This document shows, one piece after another, positions 26,473 through 33,339 of a DNA stretch of 64,000 nucleotides. Origin of the DNA: Actinomycetes bacterium (GTDB lineage Bacteria; Bacillota; Sulfobacillia; Sulfobacillales; JAIMBI01); NCBI GenBank assembly GCA_023565505.1, contig JAIMBI010000015.1, forward strand, positions 1 to 64,000, read 5' to 3'. Numbering within the stretch: position 1 is the first letter of the stretch; each line of letters opens with the position of its first letter. Position numbers and translations under genes: made by a program. Under the pieces are notes generated by a model. It saw only the letters and a program-made list of their open reading frames with translations, searched no databases and had not been told where the DNA came from.

Positions 26473-27120
26473 TCAGTCGACCTCCCCGGCGTGACCCGCG
26501 AGCGCTTCCGGGTCCGTCACCGTGATGCGTCCGTAACCGGACACCACCCATCCCCGCCGCGCGAAGGACGAGAGCACGCGCGTCACCGTCTCGCGCTTGA
26601 CCCCCAGCATGTGCGCGACGTCCTCGTGCGTCAGCCCGATCTCCCGACCCGTCCGGCGCGCCAGGATGGCGAGCACAGTCGCCACCTGGGCCGCCACGGG
26701 CCGCCCGCGTGTGTCGGCGACCGTCTCCTGCACGTAGCGGAGGCGCTCCGCCAGGGCCCGACTCACCGCCTCGGCAAAGTCGGGCACGGTCCGGTGCAGG
26801 GCCAGAAACCGGCTCCGCTCCATCCACAGCAACACCGTGGGGGTGTCCAGCACGCGGGCCGAGGCCGGGTACCCGGATCCGTCCCACAGTCCCGCGATCC
26901 CGATGATGTCCCCCGGCTGCCACACGCCGGTCGTGAACACGTGTCCGTCCGGCCCGCTCCGCTCGACGGCGCAGCGTCCTTCGAGAATCACCCACAGTCC
27001 GGTGGTCGGTTCGCCCTGGGTGAACACGAAGTCGCCCGCCGTGTAGCGGCGCGTCACGCTGTGGCGTGCCAACACGTCCTCCGGCACCCGGCTCAAGAGT
27101 GGCACCTCGCGCGGTCGCAT
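26473..27120 (-). CDS. Crp/Fnr-family transcriptional regulator
   Basis: This is a 215-residue protein. The N-terminal cyclic-nucleotide-binding-like beta-roll (about 10-115) includes LWVILEGRCAVE and GDIIGIAGLWDG. The long dimer helix follows, then the winged HTH (LTHEDVAHMLGVKRETVTRVLSSF). The recognition helix R176-E177-T-V-T-R181 matches the CRP residues that read GTGA. The cAMP-contacting Glu (usually GE in this loop) is replaced (GIAG), and there is no N-terminal Cys cluster as in FNR. The ligand is therefore probably neither cAMP nor an iron-sulfur cluster. GGGGGAGG precedes ATG 27120. Two matching palindromes lie nearby. Confidence 0.9.
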   Translation of the reverse strand: MRPREVPLLSRVPEDVLARHSVTRRYTAGDFVFTQGEPTTGLWVILEGRCAVERSGPDGHVFTTGVWQPGDIIGIAGLWDGSGYPASARVLDTPTVLLWMERSRFLALHRTVPDFAEAVSRALAERLRYVQETVADTRGRPVAAQVATVLAILARRTGREIGLTHEDVAHMLGVKRETVTRVLSSFARRGWVVSGYGRITVTDPEALAGHAGEVD

Positions 27121-27369
27121 CGGACCTCCCCCGCGGTCGGGACGTCGCCTGAAATCCCCGAATCTGCGGAGGGGTTCGGCGCGCAGGCCGGAAGTCCTGC
27201 CCGTGGACATCGGACCAGGGGGTCCCGCCCGGCGCGCCGACTGCCCCGCCACGAGGCGGCCCTTCGGGCAGGCCTCATGATCCCCGCGCCCGGCGCCCTG
27301 GCCGGGGCGCCAGCCCCGCGCCGCCGCCGCCAGCCGTGCGCCCGCGCGGTCTCTCCCGCCGAGGCCCGT

Positions 27370-28638
27370 TCAGGCGGTCCGCCGGGCCCGGAGGGCCTCA
27401 AACCCGCGCAGGGCGACTCCCGCCGCCAAGGCGGCCAAGACCGCGGCTTCGGCCACCAGGCTCGCCACGACGATCCCGATCCGGTCGACGACCCCGCCCA
27501 GCACGAGGACCACCGGCGCCAGGCCCGCTCCGGCCGAAAGGGGGATCTCCCAGGCCCGGGGCCAGAGGCGCGGCACGTGGGGCGCCGTGTGGTCGCGACC
27601 GTGGCGGGACCAGTACACCCAGACGGCGAACGGCGCGATCTTCTGCAGGAATCCGGTCACGATCCCGGCCCACCAACCGTACGCCAGGCTCACGGCGCCG
27701 AGCACCCCGGCGCGCGCCCACCCCGTCGTCGCCGCCGCCGCCAGGAAGGCCCCGCCCACCGCGAGCCAGGCCGCCGCCGCGACCGCAAGCCCCGCCGCCG
27801 CCCCGGGCCGGCGGTTCCGCCGGCTCCGGACGACCGCCAGCACGTCGGCGAGGTACAGCCCCGCCGCGAGCGCCAGCGCCGTCGCCGCCGCGACCCCCAG
27901 CACCGCCCAGCCGGTCCAGGCGGCTGCCACGCCCAGGGCGACGCCCGTGTGCTGCAGGGCGAAGACGCCGGCGCTGTGCCGGGCCTCGACCGGGGCGGCG
28001 AGGAACATGGGATAGAGGCGGTAGGTGACCCCGTAGCTGACGAAGCTGAACCAGCCCGCCGCCCCGAGGAGCAGGTGGGTGAGTAGCGCCGGGCGGAAGG
28101 GGAGCCACGGCCGCCACCACGTCGACGCGAGCAGGAGCCCCAGCAACAGCACCAGGAGCAGATAACCCAGCCCCGACGCCACGAAGCGGGCCGGCACCAA
28201 CTCGGACGCCGCCCGCCCCAGTCCCGGGGCGAGTTCGGCGACGAACCACAGAAGACCCCCCGCCACCCCCGCGGCTCCGACCCCCACCAGGAGGGGCCGG
28301 AGCGTCCCGAGGCCGGCCAGGAAGACCACGACGCCGCCGGTGTACAGCGCGTACTGGCCGGCCGCGCGGCGGGGCGGGACGACGCGGAGCCCCAGCACCA
28401 CCGGGCCGAACTGGTACAGGGCCCCCATCATGGTCATGGTGAGGAACCCGAGCGTGAAGCTGTGCACGGCGACCAGGATCCCCGGCGCGCCCAGGGCCAG
28501 CGCCAAAAAGGCCGCGGCGGTCCGCGCCAGCTCGAGGGCTCCGAAGGCGCCGAACAGGCCGGCGGACACCCAGAACAGCAGGGGGACGACGAGGGCGGGA
28601 GCGCGTTCGGTGCGGGGTCGTCCCATCGTGCGAGCCAT
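27370..28638 (-). CDS. Polytopic membrane protein A, NnrS / heme-copper-oxidase-subunit-I-like
   Basis: This is a 422-residue protein, almost wholly hydrophobic, with about 12 predicted helices. Two helices share an internal pattern: HSFTLGFLTMTMMGALYQFGP near residue 59, and THLLLGAAGWFSFVSYGV then RLYPMF in the middle. Later come LQHTGVALG and a polar loop with RHGRDHTAPH. Conserved His in helix 2 and mid-protein could bind heme or copper, as in NnrS or subunit I relatives, but the full heme-copper ligand set is not evident. It is paralogous to the divergent gene at 28765. GGGAGGAC precedes ATG 28638. The Crp-family gene follows it on the same strand. Confidence 0.6.
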   Translation of the reverse strand: MARTMGRPRTERAPALVVPLLFWVSAGLFGAFGALELARTAAAFLALALGAPGILVAVHSFTLGFLTMTMMGALYQFGPVVLGLRVVPPRRAAGQYALYTGGVVVFLAGLGTLRPLLVGVGAAGVAGGLLWFVAELAPGLGRAASELVPARFVASGLGYLLLVLLLGLLLASTWWRPWLPFRPALLTHLLLGAAGWFSFVSYGVTYRLYPMFLAAPVEARHSAGVFALQHTGVALGVAAAWTGWAVLGVAAATALALAAGLYLADVLAVVRSRRNRRPGAAAGLAVAAAAWLAVGGAFLAAAATTGWARAGVLGAVSLAYGWWAGIVTGFLQKIAPFAVWVYWSRHGRDHTAPHVPRLWPRAWEIPLSAGAGLAPVVLVLGGVVDRIGIVVASLVAEAAVLAALAAGVALRGFEALRARRTA

Positions 28639-28687
28639 GCCGTCGTCCTCCCGCCCGCCGTTGTCGCATCCGCTACCGGACGGGATC

Positions 28688-28701
28688 GTGATCCGGGTCA
28701 C
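28688..28701. promoter_or_regulatory. GTGA-N6-TCAC palindrome between the divergent membrane-protein genes
   Basis: The 14-base sequence GTGA-TCCGGG-TCAC has perfect half-sites identical to the palindrome near the cupin gene. It sits 50 bases from the start of the minus-strand gene and 64 bases from the plus-strand start. A weak -10 candidate CATCCT (28723-28728) lies at the right distance for class II activation of the plus-strand gene. The sequence alone does not show whether it acts on one or both genes. Confidence 0.5.
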
Positions 28702-28764
28702 GGTTCGTCGTGACCGAAAGGCCATCCTGTTCCCGGATGCGCGAGTCCCAAACGGAAGGAGTCG

Positions 28765-30093
28765 GTGACCGTGGTGCCGGAAGGGTCGGACGTGGCTCAA
28801 GCCGCCCGTCGTTACGTACCGACCATCAACATCGCGCAGTCCCCGCCGCTCGCCCTGCCGGCCGGCTTCTTCGGGCTCGGTTGGCTGGCGTTCGCGGCCG
28901 CCGCCCTCGGCCTGGTCCGCGTCGCGCCGTGGGTGGCGGCCGGCGACGTCGGCGCCTTGCCGGTCGTGGCCGTGGTGCACACCTTCACCCTGGGCTTCCT
29001 CGCGGCCACGATGGCGGGCGTTCTGGCCCAGTGGATCCCCGTGGTCTTCGACGTCCCGCCGGCGCCGGCGTGGCTGACCGCCGGCCAGCTCGGCGTGCTC
29101 GCCGCCGGCACCGCCGCCTGGATCGGCGGCCTCTGGACCGGAAACGGGGCGGGCATGCTGACGGGGAGAGCCCTCGACGCCGCCGCTCTGCTGGCCGTGG
29201 CCGTGGCGGCCGCCGACCGCATGCGCCGCTCCACCCGGCGCCCGGACACCATCTCCGCCGCCGTCGGCCTGGCGCTGGTCGGCATGACGGCCACCTGGAT
29301 CGTCGGGGGGACGCTGGGCTGGTCCCTGTACACCGGCCGGCCGGACGCGGCGCGGCTCCTGCCGCTGCACGTCGCGACGGTGCTCGTGGGGTGGATCGGG
29401 TCGCTGGTGGTGGGCGTCGAGTTGAAGCTGGTGCCGATGTTCGCCATGGCCCGCACCGACGGCATCCGGGTGGCCTGGCCGCTGGGGGGCCTTTGGGCCG
29501 GCCTGGTGGCGGACTGGGCGGGCCTCGGCCGCCCGCCGCTCGCCACCGTGGCCGCCGGGCTGTGGCTTTTGGCGGCTGTCGCCGCCTTCGGCCAGATGGC
29601 CCGCATCATGGGCCGCGGGCAGGCCCCGTGGCGCGACGGCGTCCTCGCGGCCGTCCTGGTCGGCTGGGGCCTCGGCATGGCGGCCGCCGCCGCGGCGGTG
29701 GCGGGAGCCGGCGGGGCCGCGGTCGTGTTGGCGCTCGTGGCGGCGGCGGTCTTCATCACCGGGTACCAGACCCGGATCGTCCCCTTCGTCGTCGCGCGCA
29801 GCATCGGAGCCCGGGTGGGGATGCCCCCCGGCGCCACGTTCTTCCTCGCCCGCGCCCTCGGGTCGCCGCAAGGCCCCCTCGCCGCCGCAGGATTCGGCCT
29901 GGCCACCGCGGCCGCCCTGGTGACGGGTCTCGCGACCGCGCGCGCCGGCTGGGTCGCGGCGGCCGGCTGGCTCCTGCTCGCCTGGATCGCCGGCCACGCA
30001 GGCCAGGTGCTCCTGGCGTTGGTCCGCGGTCGACGGCGCCCGAGCGCCGCCCCGGAACTCCTGTCGCAGGTCACACGCCCGTCGCCCCCGTAG
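28765..30093 (+). CDS. Polytopic membrane protein B, paralogue of the divergent gene
   Basis: This is a 442-residue protein with about 12 hydrophobic helices. It contains the same pattern as its neighbour: HTFTLGFLAATMAGVLAQWIP near residue 72, and LHVATVLVGWIGSLVVGVELK then LVPMF in the middle. A further conserved GYQTRIVPFVVA segment is late in the protein. It resembles NnrS-type or heme-copper-oxidase-like integral membrane proteins, but I cannot assign a reaction. It starts at GTG 28765 after AACGGAAGGAG. A Crp-type palindrome lies upstream. An NO- or oxygen-related role is inference from the family likeness and the regulator. Confidence 0.6.
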   Translation: MTVVPEGSDVAQAARRYVPTINIAQSPPLALPAGFFGLGWLAFAAAALGLVRVAPWVAAGDVGALPVVAVVHTFTLGFLAATMAGVLAQWIPVVFDVPPAPAWLTAGQLGVLAAGTAAWIGGLWTGNGAGMLTGRALDAAALLAVAVAAADRMRRSTRRPDTISAAVGLALVGMTATWIVGGTLGWSLYTGRPDAARLLPLHVATVLVGWIGSLVVGVELKLVPMFAMARTDGIRVAWPLGGLWAGLVADWAGLGRPPLATVAAGLWLLAAVAAFGQMARIMGRGQAPWRDGVLAAVLVGWGLGMAAAAAAVAGAGGAAVVLALVAAAVFITGYQTRIVPFVVARSIGARVGMPPGATFFLARALGSPQGPLAAAGFGLATAAALVTGLATARAGWVAAAGWLLLAWIAGHAGQVLLALVRGRRRPSAAPELLSQVTRPSPP

Positions 30094-30219
30094 GGGCCGC
30101 CGTGGGCGTCCCTTCGGTCCCCTTCCGACCATCACGGACGGGGTAGAATGAAGCGGTGAGGTTCCGCGAGTCGCAGCCGAAGGGGGGAGACGCGGTCGTC
30201 GGTCGACGGCCGCGACACG

Positions 30220-31164
30220 ATGTCCGTCAAAGCATTCCCGCCGCTCGCGCCGGGTTCCTACGTCATCCTGGCGACGCCCTTCGACGCCCATGAACGCCTG
30301 GATCCGGAGGGCATCGCGCGGCAGGTCGAATTCCACGCCAAGGTCGGGGCCCGCGGCGTGGTGGTCCTCGCCGTGATGGGCGAAGGGATCAAGGTCACCG
30401 AAGACGAACGGCGTCTGGCCGTGGAGGCGGCCGTGGCGGCCGCGCGCGGCAAGGTGCCGGTCATCGTCGGGGTCAACGCCCCGAGCTTCTGGCTGGTCCG
30501 CCGCCACACCGAACAGGCGGCCCGTCTGGGAGCCCAGGGGGTCCTCCTCGCTCCGGTCGCCGGGACCCCGCCCGCGGCGCTGACGGCCCTCTATCAGGGA
30601 GTAGCCGGTGAAGGCCTGCCCATCGTGCTGCAGGACTACCCCCCGGCGACGGGGGTCAACCTGTCGGTGGGGCAGATCGCACGGGTCGTCGAGGCGGTGC
30701 CGGCGGTCGTGGCGGTCAAGAACGAGGTGCCTCCCACAGGTCCCCGGACGCGCGAACTCAAGGCCGCGCTGCCCCGGCCCGTCACGATCCTGGGCGGGTT
30801 GGGCGGCCTGAGCCTCTTGGACGAGCTGGACGCGGGGGCCGACGGAACCATGACCGGCTTCGCCTTCTCCGAGGTGCTGGTCGCCGTCTGCGAGGAGCAC
30901 CGCCGCGGCAACCGGGAGCGCGCCCGCGAATTGTACGAGGCGTTCCTCCCGTGGCTGGTGTTCGAGTCCACGCCCGGCGTCGGACTGGGGATCCGCAAGG
31001 AGTTCCTGCGCTGGCGCGGCCTGCTGCGGCACGCGACCCTGCGGGCTCCCGCGCCGGCGCTGGACGAGCCGACGAGGAAGCGCACCGAGGAACTGTTCCG
31101 GGAATACCACGAGCGGGCGTCCCGGGCCGGACTCATCGCCGCCGCAAGCCGTCCGACTCCGTAG
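30220..31164 (+). CDS. DapA-family aldolase (dihydrodipicolinate synthase-like)
   Basis: This is a 314-residue class I aldolase with a TIM barrel. The Schiff-base Lys is in VAVKNEVP and the proton-relay Tyr is in LQDYPPATG. The N-terminus GSYVILATPFD and the VVLAVMGEGIKVTEDER segment fit the family, but the GTTGE loop of true DapA is replaced by VMGEG. This argues against lysine biosynthesis and for another pyruvate-type lyase or dehydratase. ATG 30220 has a weak ribosome binding site. A TAGAAT hexamer (30144-30149) may be a -10 box without a good -35. It converges on the end of the flagellar operon. Confidence 0.8.
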   Translation: MSVKAFPPLAPGSYVILATPFDAHERLDPEGIARQVEFHAKVGARGVVVLAVMGEGIKVTEDERRLAVEAAVAAARGKVPVIVGVNAPSFWLVRRHTEQAARLGAQGVLLAPVAGTPPAALTALYQGVAGEGLPIVLQDYPPATGVNLSVGQIARVVEAVPAVVAVKNEVPPTGPRTRELKAALPRPVTILGGLGGLSLLDELDAGADGTMTGFAFSEVLVAVCEEHRRGNRERARELYEAFLPWLVFESTPGVGLGIRKEFLRWRGLLRHATLRAPAPALDEPTRKRTEELFREYHERASRAGLIAAASRPTP

Positions 31165-31197
31165 CCGGCGCTGGTTCGCATCCGCCCCGAAGACCGC

Positions 31198-31223
31198 GGC
31201 CCGCCTGCCCGCGCGGGCGGGCC
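31198..31223. terminator. Bidirectional hairpin between convergent genes
   Basis: GGCCCGCC (31198-31205) and GGCGGGCC (31216-31223) form a perfect 8-base-pair stem around a 10-base loop, itself mostly G/C. It lies between the stop of the DapA-family gene and the stop at the end of the flagellar operon. No T-tract follows on either strand, so it may act with Rho or as a 3'-end stabiliser. Confidence 0.5.
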
Positions 31224-31224
31224 G

Positions 31225-31476
31225 TCACTCCGACCGGTCCTCGACCCGCACTGCGTAATGACCCGTCTTGGCGTAGACACTCCCACGAAACACGGTGCGC
31301 CGGCCGACGACGGCGCGGACCGGCTCGGAGACACGCTGGCCCAAAAGCACCGTCGATCCCCGCTGCAACTGCGCGACCTGATGCAACATGAGCGTCGTCG
31401 ATCCCAGGACCACCTTGACGCGTACGGGGAGTCTCGTAATCCGCTCCGTCAGGCCACCCGCTTCCGGGCCCGTCAA
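31225..31476 (-). CDS. Small stand-alone FliN-like (SpoA domain) protein
   Basis: This is an 83-residue protein consisting almost entirely of a SpoA/FliN C-terminal domain: LPVRVKVVLGSTTLML, then VAQLQRGSTVLLGQRVSEPVRAVV and FRGSVYAKTGHYAVRVED. SpoA domains form the flagellar C-ring switch base with FliM. A separate, normal fliN is at 49903, so this is an extra copy lacking the usual N-terminal extension. It begins at TTG 31476 overlapping the PilZ gene stop as TTGA, preceded by GGAGGGGGG. It is the last gene of the flagellar locus. Confidence 0.75.
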   Translation of the reverse strand: MTGPEAGGLTERITRLPVRVKVVLGSTTLMLHQVAQLQRGSTVLLGQRVSEPVRAVVGRRTVFRGSVYAKTGHYAVRVEDRSE

Positions 31477-31880
31477 GGCGTCTCACCCCCCTCCTCGGCC
31501 TGTTCCTCGCGGCTGCGCGCCAGCTCCCGCTCGATCCGCCGGAGCACCTTGGCCAAGCGCGTCTCGGCGGCGAGCGGGTACGGCTCCTCGAACCGCACGC
31601 CCGCCGCCGGACGGCCCTCCGACTCGGCCTGCCGCATCACGCGGACCCGGAGGGTAAGGGGCGCGAGCCCGTCGCGCAAGTCGAGCACCAGCCGGGCCGG
31701 CGTCCCGGGCGGCGCGGTCCAGCCGACGATGAGACACCCGCCGACGGAGAGGTCGGCCACCTGGATGGGCGTCGGCTTCGGATCGCTGTGGCGATCCACC
31801 CGCCCCTCCAATCGCACCGGAAGCCGGTGCGCCTCCCGCCGTTCCATCTGGACCTGCCCGCCTTCCGCCACCGTCCTCAC
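31473..31880 (-). CDS. PilZ domain protein (predicted c-di-GMP receptor)
   Basis: This is a 135-residue protein with one PilZ domain. The c-di-GMP motifs are RREAHRLPVR (RxxxR) and DLSVGGC (DxSxxG). No N-terminal YcgR regulator domain is present, and the C-terminus is a charged helix (LRRIERELARSREEQ). It starts at GTG 31880, overlapping the upstream stop as GTGA; ATG 31847 is an alternative. Coupling to the following FliN-like gene suggests it acts on the flagellar switch or on secretion of motor parts in response to c-di-GMP. Confidence 0.83.
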   Translation of the reverse strand: MRTVAEGGQVQMERREAHRLPVRLEGRVDRHSDPKPTPIQVADLSVGGCLIVGWTAPPGTPARLVLDLRDGLAPLTLRVRVMRQAESEGRPAAGVRFEEPYPLAAETRLAKVLRRIERELARSREEQAEEGGETP

Positions 31881-32476
31881 CTAGCCTGTACCGCACCCCT
31901 GAGGCGGTATCCGTAGACGATCTCGTCGACCAGCCGACCATCCTGATCCATCAGTTGTTCGGGGATCCGCGCGTCCTGGCGAAACCCCACCTGCTCGAAC
32001 AGGCGCCGGCTCCCCGCGTTGTTCGCCCACACCGACGCCCGGAGCCGGACCCACCCGAGCTTTTGCCCTTCGTCGACCAGCCGCTTCAACAAGCGTGTCC
32101 CGATTCCCTGCCCGCGGAACGCGGCGTCCACCGCGACGGCCACCGTCCCGACGTGGCGCATGGTGGAGGCCAACCCGGCCACCGCATGGGCGTAACCCAC
32201 CACTCGGGACGGCGCCTCAGCCGAAGCGGCCACCACGACGACGATCCGGGTCTCGCCAGGACGCAGGAGGACGCGCAAGTGCTCCACCGACGGGCTAATG
32301 CCGACGGCGCCCAGAAAGGGCGACTCGCGCGACACCGCGCTCAGCAGGGTCGCGATGCCCTCCGCGTCCTCCGGTAGACCGCGCCGGACGCGGACGGCGA
32401 GGCCCGCGTCCCGCGACGCCACCCTGGACGACTCGGCATCCCGTTCGCCCACCGCGCCCCCCACCCTTGGCGACAC
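31877..32476 (-). CDS. GNAT-family N-acetyltransferase
   Basis: This is a 199-residue acetyltransferase. The GNAT fold is shown by the acetyl-CoA-binding motif A: VGTVAVAVDAAFRGQGIGTRLLKRL, then WANNAGSRRLFEQVGF. The N-terminal region LAVRVRRGLPEDAEGI fits beta-1/alpha-1. It starts at GTG 32476 after GAGAGGCGGGC, 12 bases past the methyltransferase stop. It lies in the set of modification genes following fliD, so it may acetylate an amino sugar or protein linked to flagellin. That role is inference. It overlaps the PilZ gene by GTGA. Confidence 0.8.
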   Translation of the reverse strand: MSPRVGGAVGERDAESSRVASRDAGLAVRVRRGLPEDAEGIATLLSAVSRESPFLGAVGISPSVEHLRVLLRPGETRIVVVVAASAEAPSRVVGYAHAVAGLASTMRHVGTVAVAVDAAFRGQGIGTRLLKRLVDEGQKLGWVRLRASVWANNAGSRRLFEQVGFRQDARIPEQLMDQDGRLVDEIVYGYRLRGAVQAR

Positions 32477-32487
32477 GTGCCCGCCTC

Positions 32488-33321
32488 TCACGTCCTCAGG
32501 GCGTACAGCTCCATCTGAGCCTTGTACCGGTAAGGAATCTCGTAGAGCACGACGTCGAACCCTGTGTCTTCCAGCAGTTGCGTCAGGCGGCCGCGCGTGA
32601 AGTTGTGATGGTGTTCGATCTCGATCCAATACGGATTGGCCTGCCTCTTGTCCATGATCCGCCAGCTTGAACTGTCCGCGTTGGGTAATGAGACGACCAG
32701 CACCCCACCCGGGGGGAGCAAGGTTCGTGCCCGCTCCAGCGCCTCCACGGGCCAGGGCAGATGCTCCAACACGTCCATCATGCTGATGACCAGCGGCTGC
32801 TCGTCGATCGTTCCGGTGACGAAGTCGGCGACCACCGCACGGTACCCCAGTCCTTGAAGGATCTCGACCGTCTGACGCCGCGCGTCGACCCCGACGGCCC
32901 GGAATCCGAACTCCTCCGCGGCCATCACCAGAGCCCCGTCACCGCAGCCCACGTCCAGCCACGTCGGCACGGGGTCCATGCGCAACACGCTCCGGTAGCC
33001 GCCGACGAGCGCCACGACGTTGGCGACGACGCTCTTCCAGACTTGGCGCTTCTGGTCCGGGTCGCCGCCGGCGACCTGAAAGGCATGGGTGCGGGCGAAC
33101 ACCTCCGCCAGTCCGGCTTCCGTCCAATAGTGCCGCGTGTAGACGTGCCCGCATCGCCCGCAGCGCATCCAGGTGAGGTCTGGCGGCAAGGGTTCGTGCC
33201 AGAGAGGATGCTGCCGACAATCGACGGTACTCAGGACGCGACCTTCGCCGCCACAGAGGGGACAGGCGCCATAGGCTTCACGCAAGCGCGGCAGGACTTC
33301 CACCTCCCGACCAGGGGGCAC
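32488..33321 (-). CDS. SAM-dependent methyltransferase with N-terminal zinc ribbon
   Basis: This is a 277-residue protein. The N-terminus has two CxxC pairs (C20-PLC23 and C54-GRC57), a zinc-ribbon module common in sugar and glycopeptide methyltransferases. The Rossmann core follows: TWLDVGCGDGALV motif I, an acidic residue in VGVDARR, then ISMMDVLEHLPWP and GVLVVSLPNAD. Such proteins often methylate sugars in surface glycans. It lies 18 bases after a family 2 glycosyltransferase and 10 bases before an acetyltransferase. It starts at GTG 33321 with no strong ribosome binding site. Confidence 0.82.
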   Translation of the reverse strand: MPPGREVEVLPRLREAYGACPLCGGEGRVLSTVDCRQHPLWHEPLPPDLTWMRCGRCGHVYTRHYWTEAGLAEVFARTHAFQVAGGDPDQKRQVWKSVVANVVALVGGYRSVLRMDPVPTWLDVGCGDGALVMAAEEFGFRAVGVDARRQTVEILQGLGYRAVVADFVTGTIDEQPLVISMMDVLEHLPWPVEALERARTLLPPGGVLVVSLPNADSSSWRIMDKRQANPYWIEIEHHHNFTRGRLTQLLEDTGFDVVLYEIPYRYKAQMELYALRT

Positions 33322-33339
33322 ACCCGACCGGTCACCTGT

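Noticed and set aside
27370-30093. Calling the membrane pair NO reductase or a complete heme-copper oxidase
   Set aside because: The full set of His ligands and the typical motifs (for example HPEVY or the paired His of helix 7) are not visible.
27370-31110. Very long minus-strand frame continuing upstream of membrane protein A through the divergent gene and the DapA-family gene
   Set aside because: Only the 27370-28638 part has a sensible start, ribosome binding site and protein-like content; the rest is antisense to genes with clear families.
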